Source: Psychromonas sp. SA13A
GTDB lineage: Bacteria; Pseudomonadota; Gammaproteobacteria; Enterobacterales; Psychromonadaceae
Direction of reading: 5' to 3'
Assembly: GCF_011378715.1 (NCBI RefSeq)
Contig: NZ_WTKU01000033.1
Coordinates: 1 to 37,058, forward strand
DNA: 37,058 bases
Of the stretch, positions 21,231-34,197 are shown piece after piece; the stretch's first letter is position 1; the number at the start of each line of letters is the position of its first letter. The position numbers were made by a program, and so were the translations under genes. The notes under the pieces were generated by a model that worked only from the letters and a program-made list of their open reading frames with translations, was not told the DNA's origin and searched no databases.

Positions 21231-21929
21231 ATGCCTAATAAAATAAAAGAAAGTGATTTATATCAGCCAATTAAGAACTATCTACAATGTTTAGACTATG
21301 AAGTTAAGGGTGAGATAAAAAACTGCGATATCGTCGCTAAAAAGAATGAACAGATTATTATTGTAGAATTAAAATTAAATTTAAATATCACCTTGTTATT
21401 ACAAGCGGTAGATAGGTTTAGTTTGTCTGATATCGTTTATATTGCAGTGCCCAAACAATGCTCGGTTTACAAGAAACAAAGTAAACAAGTTAAGAAGCTG
21501 ATCAAGCGTTTAGCAATAGGTTTAATAGTGGTTGATATCCAACAAGATCAGCAATATGTGGAGGTTATATTTGACCCACAAGATTACATGCCACGCAAAA
21601 ATAAACGTAAGCAAGATGCATTGTTAAAAGAGTTTAATCAACGTGTAGGTGATACACAAAAAGGTGGCTCTACACGCTCCAAAGCAGGTTTAACAGCATA
21701 TAGACAACGTTGTATTCGTGTTGCAGAGTTTTTTCTATCACAACCAATAGCAAAAGGTATGCAGATCAACAAAGCAATTTCAGAACCACAGGCAACACGA
21801 TTTTTAAGTGACGATTATTATGGTTGGTTTGAAAAAGTAGAAAGAGGTACTTATCAATTATCTAAAAAAGGAAAAACAGAGTTAGTAGAGTGGCAAGTTA
21901 AGTCTGCACATTTGATATTAAATGATTAA
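21231..21929 (+). CDS. DUF2161-type putative PD-(D/E)XK phosphodiesterase
   Basis: 232 residues. The N-terminal third starts with ESDLYQPIKNYLQCLDYEVKGEI and contains a nuclease-like core: D33 in NCDIVAKKN and E46-x-K48 in IIIVELKLN, matching the PD-(D/E)XK pattern. It then continues LLLQAVDRFSLSDIVYIAVP. From memory this layout is that of DUF2161 proteins, described only as putative phosphodiesterases. The middle (115-155) is basic, and the C-terminal part (about 165-230) resembles a small winged-helix-like segment (YGWFEKVERGTYQLSKKGK). There is no methyltransferase or defence partner beside it, so I cannot call it a restriction enzyme. The ribosome binding site is weak. Downstream lies a small lipoprotein gene. 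Confidence 0.65.
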   Translation: MPNKIKESDLYQPIKNYLQCLDYEVKGEIKNCDIVAKKNEQIIIVELKLNLNITLLLQAVDRFSLSDIVYIAVPKQCSVYKKQSKQVKKLIKRLAIGLIVVDIQQDQQYVEVIFDPQDYMPRKNKRKQDALLKEFNQRVGDTQKGGSTRSKAGLTAYRQRCIRVAEFFLSQPIAKGMQINKAISEPQATRFLSDDYYGWFEKVERGTYQLSKKGKTELVEWQVKSAHLILND

Positions 21930-22015
21930 TTAATATACAAATTAATTATTTAATCTTTAATCATTCATTTTTGTAGAATGTTTTGTAGCAAATTCAAATT
22001 CCATAAGGTATATTT

Positions 22016-22030
22016 ACAATTGACAATTGT
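22016..22030. promoter_or_regulatory. Inverted repeat upstream of the small lipoprotein
   Basis: ACAATT-GAC-AATTGT lies about 30 bases before the lipoprotein start codon and contains TTGACA, which could serve as a -35 element. In such AT-rich DNA this short dyad may be chance. Confidence 0.3.
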
Positions 22031-22061
22031 TTGATTGTTTAATAAAAATAAGGATATAAAT

Positions 22062-22223
22062 ATGAAACATATCGCAAAATTTGCTGTTGCAGCAGTAGCT
22101 GTTATTCTTCTTGCTGGTTGTACTGGTACTGTAACTAACCAATCTGGCACTTGTTCTGAAGATTACTTATTGGTTCCAGCACTGTCTATTCCAGGTGCAA
22201 TCGGTGCTTGTGATAATCATTAA
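22062..22223 (+). CDS. Small YhfL-like lipoprotein (DUF4223 type)
   Basis: 53 residues. A signal peptide (MKHIAKFAVAAVAVILLAGC) ends in a perfect lipobox LAGC, so Cys20 should be lipidated. A further 33 residues follow, with two more cysteines. The segment CSEDYLLVPALSIPGAIGAC closely parallels what I remember of E. coli YhfL (CSYDYLLHPAISISKIIGGC), a protein of unknown function. The ATG is preferred over an upstream TTG because AAGGA lies 8 bases before it and the signal peptide starts there. It is monocistronic, with a strong terminator. Confidence 0.8.
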   Translation: MKHIAKFAVAAVAVILLAGCTGTVTNQSGTCSEDYLLVPALSIPGAIGACDNH

Positions 22224-22240
22224 TAATAAATTTTTATATC

Positions 22241-22275
22241 AAAAACGTATTCATCATTGAATACGTTTTTTTTTT
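22241..22275 (+). terminator. Terminator of the small lipoprotein gene
   Basis: A 9-bp stem (ACGTATTCA / TGAATACGT) with a TCAT loop, preceded by A and followed by nine T, 20 bases after the stop codon. Confidence 0.9.
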
Positions 22276-22640
22276 AAATTAAATATCAGTCTGTTTATTA
22301 ATAGATATATATAAATAAATAAAACCAATACCCTTTCTTTTAAATTACTTCAAAAAATAAAATTAACAGCCTATCTGTGATTATTTTGATCATCTTATAT
22401 AACAACCTACCTTAATAATAAAGCCATATACGTGACCAATTAATACAGATTTCTTGATTTGCTAACTCAGACATTAATTTAAATAATATCAGCCAGTTAT
22501 TTGTGGGTTATGAAATCAAATTAGATATGGAGTAGATAGGATTTGATAATGGATAATAGTATCTTAGAGTATGATAAATAAACTATTGATATAAAATACA
22601 ATTGAATATTAAATATCAGTTACCAATCTCAAAATTAACA
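22276..22640. other. Non-coding spacer before the ATP synthase operon terminator
   Basis: About 365 very AT-rich bases between two convergent terminators. I see no frame with codon structure, no tRNA and no array. A 12-base sequence (ATTAAATATCAG) recurs near each end, probably by chance. Confidence 0.4.
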
Positions 22641-22646
22641 GCAATA

Positions 22647-22677
22647 AAAAAGGCGACCATATGGTCGCCTTTTTTTA
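22647..22677 (-). terminator. Terminator of the atp operon
   Basis: GGCGACC, a 4-base ATAT loop and GGTCGCC, flanked by A6 and T7, so it is bidirectional. It is nearly identical in its 5' half to the yidC terminator at 3687-3713. Confidence 0.9.
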
Positions 22678-22693
22678 ACGAAAGTTTAAATAT

Positions 22694-23113
22694 CTACTTA
22701 CGTGTTAACTTAATCGCACGTAACTGTGCAACTGCTTGCGCAAGTTGTGCAGTAACCAGTGCAAAATCAATATCCTTAGAAGGATTTGACATTTGTGCTT
22801 CTGCTGCACGTTTAGCTTCTTCTGCTTTCGCTTTGTCAAGATCTTGACCACGAATTGCAGTATCGGCTAATACCGTAACACCACCTGGCTGTACTTCAAG
22901 AAAACCGCCTGAGATATAAATGACTTCTTCGCCACCATTTTGCTTAACTAATTGAACCATTCCTGGTTTAATTGGTGTCAGAAGTGGTGTGTGACCATGC
23001 ATAATGCCTAGTTCACCTTCTTGACCAGATACTGATAAATGTGAAACTAATCCTTTAAATAAAGATTTTTCAGCACTTACAACATCTAAATGTGTGGTCA
23101 TTGCTTTAGCCAT
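22694..23113 (-). CDS. atpC: ATP synthase F1 epsilon subunit
   Basis: 139 residues. An N-terminal beta-sandwich ([55 protein letters not shown]) is followed by a C-terminal helical hairpin (about 88-139). It belongs to the central stalk with gamma, couples rotation to Fo and can inhibit ATP hydrolysis through its C-terminal helices. Last gene of the operon, 15 bases after atpD, with the operon terminator just beyond. Confidence 0.96.
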   Translation of the reverse strand: MAKAMTTHLDVVSAEKSLFKGLVSHLSVSGQEGELGIMHGHTPLLTPIKPGMVQLVKQNGGEEVIYISGGFLEVQPGGVTVLADTAIRGQDLDKAKAEEAKRAAEAQMSNPSKDIDFALVTAQLAQAVAQLRAIKLTRK

Positions 23114-23128
23114 AGTAACCTCCAGCTG

Positions 23129-24550
<1,422 letters not shown>

Positions 24551-24556
24551 TTAAAA

Positions 24557-25423
24557 TTATACCGCAGCCGCACCACCACAAATCTCAGATAGTTCCTGAG
24601 TAATTGCAGCTTGACGTGCTTTGTTGGCAACAAGTTGTAAATCTTCAATTAAGTCACTTGCGTTATCGGTTGCTGCTTTCATTGCAACCATACGTGAAAC
24701 TTGCTCACACGCTAAGTTTTCCACTACTGCTTGATACACTTGAGATTCAACATAACGAACTAATAATGAATCTAAAATATCTTTAGCATCACCTTCGTAG
24801 ATGTAATCCCAGTGATGGGCAGCAACTTCGTTATCACTTTCTGCTTTTGGCAGAGGTAATAACTGACTGATTGTAGGTACTTGTACCATGGTACTAACGA
24901 ATTTATTGTTCACTATATACAAACGATCAAGGTCACCTGCATCATAAGCATCTAACATTACTTTTACCGAACCGATTAAATCATCGATTTGTGGTGCATC
25001 ACCCAAAGCCGTAGCTTGAGCAACAATGTTAGCGCCTAAATTACCAAAGAAACTTTTTGCTTTAGAACCGACAATGGCTAAATCAACTTCAACGCCAGCT
25101 TCGCTGTGTTTTTTCATTTCTTGGATAACCGGTTTAAACAAATTAATGTTTAAACCGCCACATAAACCACGATCACTTGAAATGACAATATAACCAACAC
25201 GCTTAATATCTCTTTCTTCAAGATAAGGGTGGTGGTATTCCAAGTTACCTAGTGCGATATGACCAATCACTTTGCGCATAGTAGTTGCATAAGAAAGACT
25301 GCTTTGCATGCGTTGTTGCGCACGACGCATCTTTGATGCTGCAACCATTTCCATGGCACCAGTGATTTTTTGAGTGTTTTTCACACTCGCGATCTTATTT
25401 CTAATTTCTTTATCGCCGGCCAT
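24557..25423 (-). CDS. atpG: ATP synthase F1 gamma subunit
   Basis: 288 residues, the family length. The rotor shaft: the N-terminal helix [19 protein letters not shown] followed by [14 protein letters not shown], the central [17 protein letters not shown] motif and the C-terminal coiled-coil helix [20 protein letters not shown], ending [15 protein letters not shown]. It couples Fo rotation to conformational change in the alpha3beta3 head. It lies between atpA and atpD in the standard order. Confidence 0.98.
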   Translation of the reverse strand: MAGDKEIRNKIASVKNTQKITGAMEMVAASKMRRAQQRMQSSLSYATTMRKVIGHIALGNLEYHHPYLEERDIKRVGYIVISSDRGLCGGLNINLFKPVIQEMKKHSEAGVEVDLAIVGSKAKSFFGNLGANIVAQATALGDAPQIDDLIGSVKVMLDAYDAGDLDRLYIVNNKFVSTMVQVPTISQLLPLPKAESDNEVAAHHWDYIYEGDAKDILDSLLVRYVESQVYQAVVENLACEQVSRMVAMKAATDNASDLIEDLQLVANKARQAAITQELSEICGGAAAV

Positions 25424-25470
25424 TTCTTACTCCTAATTAATGCTAACTAACGACTTTCGCCGTTAATTAA

Positions 25471-27012
25471 TTACCAGGTTTGCGTCGCAACAAAAGATTC
25501 TAAAAGAGACTTAAATTGCCCTTCGATTTCTTTGTTGTAATCACCAGATGCATTAATTTGAGCATAAAACTCAGCATGCTCATTTTTAGCGTAAGAGATT
25601 AAAGATGCTTCAAAGTCTAATACTTTTTCAACATCGACATCATTTAAGAAGCCTTTCTCTGCAGCAAATAGTGATAACGCTTGTTCAACAACTGACATAG
25701 GAGCATATTGTTTCTGCTTCATTAATTCAGTTACTTTTTTACCATGCTCAAGCTGTTTACGCGTAGCTTCATCTAAATCAGATGCAAACTGTGCAAACGC
25801 TGCTAATTCACGGTATTGCGCTAAAGCAGTACGAATACCACCAGAAAGCTTTTTAATCACCTTACACTGAGCAGCACCACCAACACGTGATACAGAGATA
25901 CCTGGATCAACCGCTGGACGTACACCACTATTAAAGAGTTCAGTTGTTAAGAAGATCTGACCATCGGTAATAGATATTACGTTAGTCGGTACGAATGCAG
26001 ATACATCGCCCGCTTGTGTTTCAATGATTGGTAATGCTGTTAATGAACCAGTTTTACCTTTCACTGCACCTTTAGTAAAGGTTTCAACGTAATGCTCGCT
26101 TACACGAGATGCACGCTCTAGAAGACGAGAGTGAAGGTAGAAAACATCACCAGGGTATGCTTCACGGCCCGGTGGACGTTTAAGCAATAGTGAAATCTGA
26201 CGGTAAGCAACAGCTTGCTTAGAAAGATCATCATATACAATCAGTGCATCTTCACCGCGGTCACGGAAGTATTCTCCCATTGAACAACCTGCATACGGTG
26301 CAAGGTATTGTAATGCAGCAGCTTCAGAAGCAGATGCTACAACAACGATAGTATTTTCTAACGCGCCATGCTGTTCAAGTTTACGTACTACGTTTGCAAT
26401 AGTTGACGCTTTTTGGCCAATCGCAACATAGATAGAGTATAAACCTGTAGATTTTTGGTTAATGATTGCATCGATTGCAATAGCAGTTTTACCTACTTGA
26501 CGGTCACCGATGATAAGTTCACGTTGACCACGACCGATTGGAATCATTGAATCGATTGATTTCCAACCAGTTTGTACTGGTTGGTCAACTGATTTACGAT
26601 CGATTACACCAGGTGCGATCACTTCAATTGGAGAGAAACCATCGTTTTCGATAGGTCCTTTTCCATCAATCGGCTCACCCATTGTGTTAACAACTCGACC
26701 AAGAAGACCTTTACCTACTGGTACTTCAAGAATACGACCAGTTGATTTTACCTTTTCACCTTCTTTAAGGTCACGGTAAGGTCCCATTACAACAGCACCT
26801 ACCGAGTCACGCTCAAGGTTAAGTGCCATAGCAAAGCTACCATTTGGTAGTTCGATCATCTCACCTTGCATACATTCAGCAAGGCCGTTGATGCGAATAA
26901 TACCATCGCTTACAGAAACGATTGTACCTTCATTTCGCGCTTCGCTTACCGCTTCGAATTTTCCAATTCGTTGCTTGATAAGATCGCTAATTTCAGTGGA
27001 ATTCAGTTGCAT
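25471..27012 (-). CDS. atpA: ATP synthase F1 alpha subunit
   Basis: 513 residues, identical in length to E. coli. The non-catalytic nucleotide-binding subunit: Walker A GDRQVGKT (169-176), the arginine-finger region [11 protein letters not shown] and the N-terminal [16 protein letters not shown] that contacts delta. It alternates with beta in the F1 hexamer and supplies the catalytic arginine to the neighbouring beta site. It begins 12 bases after atpH. Confidence 0.98.
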   Translation of the reverse strand: MQLNSTEISDLIKQRIGKFEAVSEARNEGTIVSVSDGIIRINGLAECMQGEMIELPNGSFAMALNLERDSVGAVVMGPYRDLKEGEKVKSTGRILEVPVGKGLLGRVVNTMGEPIDGKGPIENDGFSPIEVIAPGVIDRKSVDQPVQTGWKSIDSMIPIGRGQRELIIGDRQVGKTAIAIDAIINQKSTGLYSIYVAIGQKASTIANVVRKLEQHGALENTIVVVASASEAAALQYLAPYAGCSMGEYFRDRGEDALIVYDDLSKQAVAYRQISLLLKRPPGREAYPGDVFYLHSRLLERASRVSEHYVETFTKGAVKGKTGSLTALPIIETQAGDVSAFVPTNVISITDGQIFLTTELFNSGVRPAVDPGISVSRVGGAAQCKVIKKLSGGIRTALAQYRELAAFAQFASDLDEATRKQLEHGKKVTELMKQKQYAPMSVVEQALSLFAAEKGFLNDVDVEKVLDFEASLISYAKNEHAEFYAQINASGDYNKEIEGQFKSLLESFVATQTW

Positions 27013-27024
27013 GCTAACTTCCCA

Positions 27025-27558
27025 TTAAGATTGTAAAGTATGTGATAAACGAGATAGTTGACCGCTAGCGGTGCTATCAATCACTAAATCACCGGCGGTA
27101 ATAACCATCCCAGCAATTAACGATTTATCAATACTACAATTTAGGTTTACTTTTCGTGCGAGGCGTTTTTCCAACGATATACTCAACTCTTTTAATTGAA
27201 CTTTAGACAGTGCATAAGCAGAGACAACATCAGCGTCGATCTCTTTTTTATACTCAGTTTCTAAATCAGAAAAAAGTTGTGTAATGCGAGGCAAAACACT
27301 CAAACGTCCATTTTCAGCTAATACTTTAATAAAGTTTTGACCATTCTCATCGAGTTGGTCTCCACAAACATTAAGAAACAGATCAGCTAACTCTTTTGGT
27401 GCTTTATCGCGTGTTAGTATCTTTGCCATGGTTGCATCTTGTGCAACTTCAGCGGCAAAAAACAGCATCGTAGACCAAGCTTCGATTTTGTTATTACTAA
27501 CTGCAAATTCAAAAGCGGCTCTTGCATAAGGACGAGCTACAGTAGTCAATTCAGACAT
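27025..27558 (-). CDS. atpH: ATP synthase F1 delta subunit
   Basis: 177 residues (the usual size). The OSCP/delta fold is recognisable from TTVARPYARAAFEFA at the N-terminus, NFIKVLAENGRLSVLPRI in the middle and IAGMVITAGDLVIDSTASGQL near the C-terminus. It sits on top of F1 and ties it to the b2 peripheral stalk. It lies 11 bases after atpF. Confidence 0.96.
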   Translation of the reverse strand: MSELTTVARPYARAAFEFAVSNNKIEAWSTMLFFAAEVAQDATMAKILTRDKAPKELADLFLNVCGDQLDENGQNFIKVLAENGRLSVLPRITQLFSDLETEYKKEIDADVVSAYALSKVQLKELSISLEKRLARKVNLNCSIDKSLIAGMVITAGDLVIDSTASGQLSRLSHTLQS

Positions 27559-27569
27559 AACTTCGCTCC

Positions 27570-28040
27570 TTATAGTTCAGCAACTAATTTATCAATAATG
27601 TCGCTATTCGCTTCTTTATCAATAGTACGCTTAATGATTTTTTCAGCACCCGCAATAGCTAGAACAGCAACTTGTTGACGTAACTCTTCACGAGCACGAT
27701 TACGTTCTGCTTCAACTTCCGCTTCACCTTGAGCAATAATTTTACTGCGCTCAGTTTCAGCTTCATTTTTAGCTTCTTCAACAATTTGTGTACGACGCTT
27801 ATTAGCTTGATCGATAATTTCTGCCGCTTGTGCTTTAGCTTGTTTCAGCTTGTCAGCTGCTTTAGCTTGCGCAAGTTCAAGATCTTTTCCTGCACGTTCA
27901 GCTTGTGTTAGACCATCCGCAATTTTCTTTTGACGCGCTTCTATTGCGTCTAAAAGTGGTGGCCACACATACTTCATGCAGAACCAAACAAATATCGCAA
28001 ATGCGATAGCTTGGCCAATTAGGGTTGCATTAATATTCAT
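27570..28040 (-). CDS. atpF: ATP synthase Fo b subunit
   Basis: 156 residues, as in E. coli. One N-terminal membrane helix ([20 protein letters not shown], continuing MKYVWPPL) is followed by a long charged coiled coil rich in Ala/Lys/Glu (about 35-140). As a dimer it makes the peripheral stalk that holds alpha3beta3 against rotation. Between atpE and atpH, it is preceded by AAGGAG. Confidence 0.97.
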   Translation of the reverse strand: MNINATLIGQAIAFAIFVWFCMKYVWPPLLDAIEARQKKIADGLTQAERAGKDLELAQAKAADKLKQAKAQAAEIIDQANKRRTQIVEEAKNEAETERSKIIAQGEAEVEAERNRAREELRQQVAVLAIAGAEKIIKRTIDKEANSDIIDKLVAEL

Positions 28041-28078
28041 AACAGCTCCTTAGTAATTAAGTAAATTAGGATCCGTTA

Positions 28079-28366
<288 letters not shown>

Positions 28367-28420
28367 TTATGTTTAAAAGTAATTACTTAAAAAGTAAAAG
28401 TTAACGTCATACCTAAATAA

Positions 28421-29615
<1,195 letters not shown>

Positions 29616-29700
29616 TCTGATTTCCTTTTACTAGCTAATTCAAAGCATGAATAAATGATAAAAAATAATCAATTATTCGCCCAAATTAAAACCTGAGCAA

Positions 29701-29728
29701 ATTATACCGACAAAAAATGTCAATGCAA
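29701..29728 (-). promoter_or_regulatory. Promoter of the atp operon
   Basis: On the minus strand TTGCAT, a 16-bp spacer and a perfect TATAAT lie about 85 bases upstream of atpI. A TTGACA also sits in the spacer but is too close to the -10 to pair with it. Confidence 0.65.
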
Positions 29729-29809
29729 TATGGAGCGATGCGTTGAGGTAGTAGAATCGGAAAACTTTCATGATTATTTAATATAAAGCAGAGGAAACTG
29801 CATATGATC

Positions 29810-29847
29810 TAAAACAATAAAGTAACGAAAACCTTCGCTTTCCGTTA
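29810..29847 (-). terminator. Terminator of the mnmG-parB operon, overlapping the parB stop
   Basis: A 9-bp stem (TAACGGAAA with TTTTCGTTA, one G-U pair) around a GCGAAGG loop starts at the parB stop codon and is followed by CTTTATTGTTTT on the minus strand. The hairpin uses the TAA of parB itself. Confidence 0.6.
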
Positions 29848-30753
29848 TTTATTTTCTATTAATGTGATCAATGCATCTAAGTCTGTTATAGAACTGTAGT
29901 CTATGACTAATTTACCAGATCCATTTTTACTATTTTTAGCTGTTACTTTTAGACCAAATTTATTTTCTAAAGTTGTAACAAATAACTCAGTTTTTTCACA
30001 AAAAAGAGGAGGAGTTTTAACTTTCTCTGGTGCTTGCGATTTTTTAACTAATTTTTCAGTTTCACGTACACTTAATGCTTTGCTTACAACTATTTTAGCA
30101 AGATCAGATTGTAGCGTTCCCTCACAAACTAATAAAGCGCGAGCATGGCCCATCTCTAGATCGCCATGTTCTAATAATGTTTGAACATCTTCGTTAAGAT
30201 TATTTAAACGGAGTAGGTTACTAACGGCAGTACGTGATTTTCCAACTGCTTGAGCAACTTCTTGGTGAGTTAATTCAAATTCATCAACAATGCGCTTTAA
30301 AGCAATCGCTTCTTCCATTGCATTAAGATTTTCACGTTGAATATTTTCAATCAAGGCAATCGCTATAGCTGCGTCATCTTCTACATTTTTTATTAAACAA
30401 GGAATAGATTCAAGCCCAACTATTTTTGCAGCTCGCCAACGACGTTCGCCTGCAATAATTTCAAATTTTTGATGACCGGTCTCACGAACTACAAGGGGTT
30501 GAATAATACCTTGAGCATGAATAGAGTTAGCTAATTCTTGTAATGCATCCGATGACATATCTCGACGAGGTTGGTATTTACCAACTTGCAACTTATTAAT
30601 ATCAATGTCTTGTAAGGCACCTTGATCTTGATTAATACGCTGCTGCGTCTGTTCTGCATTCGCATCATGTGAGACTTGCTTATTACGCGTGACGGTACTG
30701 CTGCTTAATAATGAATCCAGTCCCTTACCTAAGCCTCTTTTTTTGCCTAACAT
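29845..30753 (-). CDS. parB: Chromosome-partitioning protein ParB
   Basis: 302 residues from the chosen start. The N-terminus MLGKKRGLGKGLDSLLS is the ParA-interacting/activating peptide of ParB proteins. The frame is open 14 codons further upstream, but the ATG one base after the parA stop, with GGAAG before it, gives the family N-terminus. The CTP-binding box GERRWRAAKI, the ENIQRENLNAMEEA motif and the helix-turn-helix LTHQEVAQAVGKSRTAVSNL are present, and the C-terminal dimerisation region ends LITLIENK. It loads at parS as a CTP-dependent clamp and spreads. Four parS or parS-like sites occur 13-20 kb to the left of this gene. Confidence 0.96.
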   Translation of the reverse strand: MLGKKRGLGKGLDSLLSSSTVTRNKQVSHDANAEQTQQRINQDQGALQDIDINKLQVGKYQPRRDMSSDALQELANSIHAQGIIQPLVVRETGHQKFEIIAGERRWRAAKIVGLESIPCLIKNVEDDAAIAIALIENIQRENLNAMEEAIALKRIVDEFELTHQEVAQAVGKSRTAVSNLLRLNNLNEDVQTLLEHGDLEMGHARALLVCEGTLQSDLAKIVVSKALSVRETEKLVKKSQAPEKVKTPPLFCEKTELFVTTLENKFGLKVTAKNSKNGSGKLVIDYSSITDLDALITLIENK

Positions 30754-30754
30754 A

Positions 30755-31549
30755 TTAAATAACTTCCTGTTCTGTACTAATAGATTGCTCTTCACGCCTT
30801 AAAATTTCACCTGCTAAAGATAAATATGCTCTTGCTCCGGTAGAATTTTTATCATAATACATTACCGGCTTACTAAAGCTAGGCGCTTCAGCTAAGCGAA
30901 TATTACGTGGAATAATAGTACGGTAAACTTTATCACCAAAATGCTTCTTTAATTGATCAGATACATCTGTAGATAATCGATTACGAGGATCGTACATAGT
31001 GCGTAAAATGCCTTCGATTTTTAGATCAGCATTAACCACAGCTGCCAGTTTACTAATCGTATCAACTAATGCCGTTAAACCTTCTAACGCATAGTATTCA
31101 CATTGCATAGGCACCAACACTGAATCAGCAGCCGTCATTGCATTTACGGTCAACATATTGAGAGAAGGGGGACAATCTATAAATATATAATCATAAATAT
31201 CCCTAGCGCCTTCTAGAGCTGTTCTTAAACGTGTTTCGCGCGAGAAAAAAGTCATTAATTTAACTTCAGCTGCAGTAACATCACTATTAGCTGCGACTAA
31301 ATCAAAGCCTCCCGTCGTTTCAGACTCAATCACTTGAGCAAGGGGAAGCTCATCAATTAAAAGATCATATGCGGTATGAGCAACTTCATATTTATCAATC
31401 CCGCTGCCCATGGTTGCATTACCCTGGGGATCAAGATCAATAATCAAAACTTTACGTTTAGTGGCAGCCATTGAAGCCGCTAAGTTAACACAAGTAGTCG
31501 TTTTACCAACGCCACCTTTTTGATTTGCAATCGCTATTATTTTACCCAC
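30755..31549 (-). CDS. parA: Chromosome-partitioning ATPase ParA
   Basis: 264 residues. A deviant Walker ATPase: [18 protein letters not shown] (10-27), [13 protein letters not shown], the [11 protein letters not shown]alker B-like motif and the nucleotide-switch region through [11 protein letters not shown]. It binds DNA non-specifically in the ATP form, and ParB-parS stimulates its ATPase to move origins apart. It lies between rsmG and parB, one base from the parB start, the normal Soj/Spo0J arrangement near oriC. Confidence 0.97.
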   Translation of the reverse strand: MGKIIAIANQKGGVGKTTTCVNLAASMAATKRKVLIIDLDPQGNATMGSGIDKYEVAHTAYDLLIDELPLAQVIESETTGGFDLVAANSDVTAAEVKLMTFFSRETRLRTALEGARDIYDYIFIDCPPSLNMLTVNAMTAADSVLVPMQCEYYALEGLTALVDTISKLAAVVNADLKIEGILRTMYDPRNRLSTDVSDQLKKHFGDKVYRTIIPRNIRLAEAPSFSKPVMYYDKNSTGARAYLSLAGEILRREEQSISTEQEVI

Positions 31550-31578
31550 AAAAACCTACTTAATATGTATTTGAGTGA

Positions 31579-32205
31579 TTACGATACACGCTTAACTTTG
31601 ACTAAACAGCGTTCACCATCTAATTGTGGGACTTGTAATGTAACCGACTCAATAAATTTAAATTTTGAATCTAAATTATTAACTTCAGATTCAGGATATT
31701 GCCCTTTAAGCGCTAAAAAGTGACCACCTGTATTAGGTAAGTGGTAACACCAAGATAACATATCTTCTAATGATGCAAAGGCACGGCTTAAGACACAGTC
31801 AAAACCAGTTTCAGGTCGATATTCTTCAACTCGGCTTTGTACTATCTCTACATTTTTTAACCCTAAACTGAGGATCGCTTGTCGAATAAAACGTAAACGT
31901 TTTCCTAAGCTGTCTAATAAAACAAAGTTTTTATCAGGATTTAATATCGCTAACGGTAGACCTGGTAAACCCGGTCCAGTTCCAACATCAATAAAGCTAT
32001 CTCCCTGCAAATGAGGTGATACGACTATACTGTCCATAATATGTTTGACAAGCATTTGTGATGGATCGCGTACAGAAGTGAGATTGTACGCTTTATTCCA
32101 CTTTGCTAACAACTCAACTAACTGTACTAATTGAGATACTTGTTGATCCGTAATGACAAGATCTGTTTGCGCAATAAGCGCATCTAACTGAAGTCGTAAA
32201 CTCAT
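31579..32205 (-). CDS. rsmG: 16S rRNA m7G527 methyltransferase RsmG
   Basis: 208 residues (E. coli 207). The SAM-binding glycine motif [17 protein letters not shown] (about 75-91) and [15 protein letters not shown] are diagnostic, with [13 protein letters not shown] upstream and [12 protein letters not shown] downstream. It methylates N7 of G527 in the 530 loop of 16S rRNA. Its start overlaps the mnmG stop by one base, so it is translationally coupled to mnmG. Confidence 0.97.
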   Translation of the reverse strand: MSLRLQLDALIAQTDLVITDQQVSQLVQLVELLAKWNKAYNLTSVRDPSQMLVKHIMDSIVVSPHLQGDSFIDVGTGPGLPGLPLAILNPDKNFVLLDSLGKRLRFIRQAILSLGLKNVEIVQSRVEEYRPETGFDCVLSRAFASLEDMLSWCYHLPNTGGHFLALKGQYPESEVNNLDSKFKFIESVTLQVPQLDGERCLVKVKRVS

Positions 32206-34094
32206 TAACCGGCCTTACGACGAACGCCGCTTTTCTTTAAATGTATCAATAAAATAGAAATAGCAGCTGGGGTGATCCCAGATACGCGCGATGCTTGACC
32301 AATACTTTCAGGTTTTAAATCATTTAGCTTCGCAGTTACCTCATTAGATAATCCCTTGATCTCTGAATAATCTAGATCTTTTGGTAAGAGTGTATCTTCA
32401 TGGCGTTTTAGTTTTGCTATCTCATCAAGCTGACGATCAATATAACCTTGGTATTTGATATTAATTTCAACTTGCTCTGCTGCAATAGGATCGCTAATAG
32501 CAGGTCCTAACCCATCAACTTTCATCAATGTTTCATAAGTAACTTCTGGTCGACGGATCATCGCTTCCAATGTACTTTCACGTTGCATTGGTTTTTTTAA
32601 TAATTCATTAATTTTATCTGCATTGATAGAGTTAGGATTAACCCATTGATTTTTTAGTCGAGCTAATTCTGTTACAACTAATTCCTGTTTTTTACTAAAG
32701 GCTTCCCATCGAACGTCATCAACTAAACCTAACTCTCTGCCTTTTTCTGTTAAACGTGTATCAGCATTGTCTTCACGCAATAACAATCGATATTCAGCAC
32801 GGCTGGTAAACATACGATAAGGTTCTTTGGTACCTAATGTCGACAAGTCATCAACTAATACGCCGATATAAGCTTGATCTCGTCGAGGAGCCCAGCCTTC
32901 TTTGTCTTGTACCTGTAAACCTGCATTCATTCCGGCTAATAAACCTTGTGCAGCAGCTTCTTCATAACCCGTTGTACCGTTGATTTGGCCTGCAAAGAAT
33001 AAACCATCGATATATTTGCTTTCTAGTGTTGATTTAAGATCTCGTGGATCAAAGTAATCATACTCAATGGCATAACCAGGACGAGTGACAAAGGCATTTT
33101 CAAAACCTTTCATCGATTGAATAAAAGCGAGTTGTACATCAAAAGGTAAACTTGTAGAAATACCATTAGGATAAACTTCATGTGTTGTTAAACCTTCAGG
33201 CTCTACAAATATTTGATGCGAATTTTTATCAGCAAAACGCATTATTTTATCTTCGATAGAAGGGCAGTAACGAGGACCAACACCTTCAATAACACCTGAA
33301 TACATTGGACTTCTGTCTAAATTAGCTCGAATGATGTCATGCGTTTTTTCATTCGTATGAGTGATATAACAAGGGATTTGACGAGGATGCTCTGTGCGAT
33401 TACCTAAAAATGAAAATACAGGTGTTGGATTATCACCGTGTTGAACTTCTAAACCTGAAAAATCAATACTACGAGCATCAATACGAGCGGGTGTTCCTGT
33501 TTTTAAACGACCCATGCGTAATGGCATCTCTTTTAAGCGATCCGATAACGTGATCGAAGCAGGATCACCTGCGCGTCCACCGCTATAATTTTTTAAACCA
33601 ATATGGATCAAACCATTTAAGAATGTACCAACAGTCAACACAACTGACTTAGCTGAAAAGCGTACACCCATCTTGGTGATCACACCCGTTACGCGATCAT
33701 TTTCGATGATTAGATCTTCCACTTCTTGTTGGAATATCTGTAAGTTTTCTTGATTTTCTAACTTTTCACGAATAGCTGCTTTGTACAAAAGACGATCTGC
33801 TTGCGCACGTGTTGCTCGTACAGCTGGACCTTTACTTGAGTTAAGCGTTCTGAACTGAATACCACCTTTGTCGATAGCTGATGCCATTAAACCACCTAAA
33901 GCATCAATTTCTTTAACTAAGTGTCCTTTACCAATCCCACCAATAGCGGGATTACATGACATTTGACCTAATGTTTCAATATTGTGAGTCAGTAACAGGG
34001 TCTTTAATCCCATTCGAGCAGGCGCAGCAGCAGCTTCAGTTCCTGCATGGCCACCGCCAATAACGATAACGTCAAATTGTTCATGGTAAATCAT
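32205..34094 (-). CDS. mnmG: tRNA uridine-5-carboxymethylaminomethyl synthesis enzyme MnmG
   Basis: 629 residues, equal to E. coli MnmG. The FAD-binding [10 protein letters not shown] (13-22), [20 protein letters not shown], the catalytic-cysteine segment [30 protein letters not shown] and the C-terminal helical MnmE-binding domain are all present. It oxidises the folate/flavin chemistry that modifies wobble U34 with MnmE. In E. coli its transcription from beside oriC influences initiation. Here its 5' end faces the AT-rich side of oriC in the same way. The start ATG has upstream AT-rich sequence and only a weak ribosome binding site. Confidence 0.98.
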   Translation of the reverse strand: MIYHEQFDVIVIGGGHAGTEAAAAPARMGLKTLLLTHNIETLGQMSCNPAIGGIGKGHLVKEIDALGGLMASAIDKGGIQFRTLNSSKGPAVRATRAQADRLLYKAAIREKLENQENLQIFQQEVEDLIIENDRVTGVITKMGVRFSAKSVVLTVGTFLNGLIHIGLKNYSGGRAGDPASITLSDRLKEMPLRMGRLKTGTPARIDARSIDFSGLEVQHGDNPTPVFSFLGNRTEHPRQIPCYITHTNEKTHDIIRANLDRSPMYSGVIEGVGPRYCPSIEDKIMRFADKNSHQIFVEPEGLTTHEVYPNGISTSLPFDVQLAFIQSMKGFENAFVTRPGYAIEYDYFDPRDLKSTLESKYIDGLFFAGQINGTTGYEEAAAQGLLAGMNAGLQVQDKEGWAPRRDQAYIGVLVDDLSTLGTKEPYRMFTSRAEYRLLLREDNADTRLTEKGRELGLVDDVRWEAFSKKQELVVTELARLKNQWVNPNSINADKINELLKKPMQRESTLEAMIRRPEVTYETLMKVDGLGPAISDPIAAEQVEINIKYQGYIDRQLDEIAKLKRHEDTLLPKDLDYSEIKGLSNEVTAKLNDLKPESIGQASRVSGITPAAISILLIHLKKSGVRRKAG

Positions 34095-34197
34095 AATATT
34101 CCAAATACAGCTATATAAAATTAAAGTTAGATTTTACCCGTTTAAAAAATAAAGGAAAGCAACAAGGTTGTTTTAACAGAAAACAATAGTATTAGTA

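Noticed and set aside
22035..22061. A TTG start nine codons upstream for the small lipoprotein
   Set aside because: The internal ATG has a Shine-Dalgarno and begins a perfect lipoprotein signal peptide.
20031..22223. The TetR, HPP, DUF2161 and lipoprotein stretch considered as a defence island or mobile element
   Set aside because: No integrase, transposase, terminal repeats, tRNA target or composition jump is visible, and the genes show no shared operon.
30754..30795. An upstream in-frame extension of ParB by 14 codons
   Set aside because: It overlaps the parA coding end. The later ATG gives the canonical MLGKKRGLGKGL N-terminus and has a ribosome binding site.
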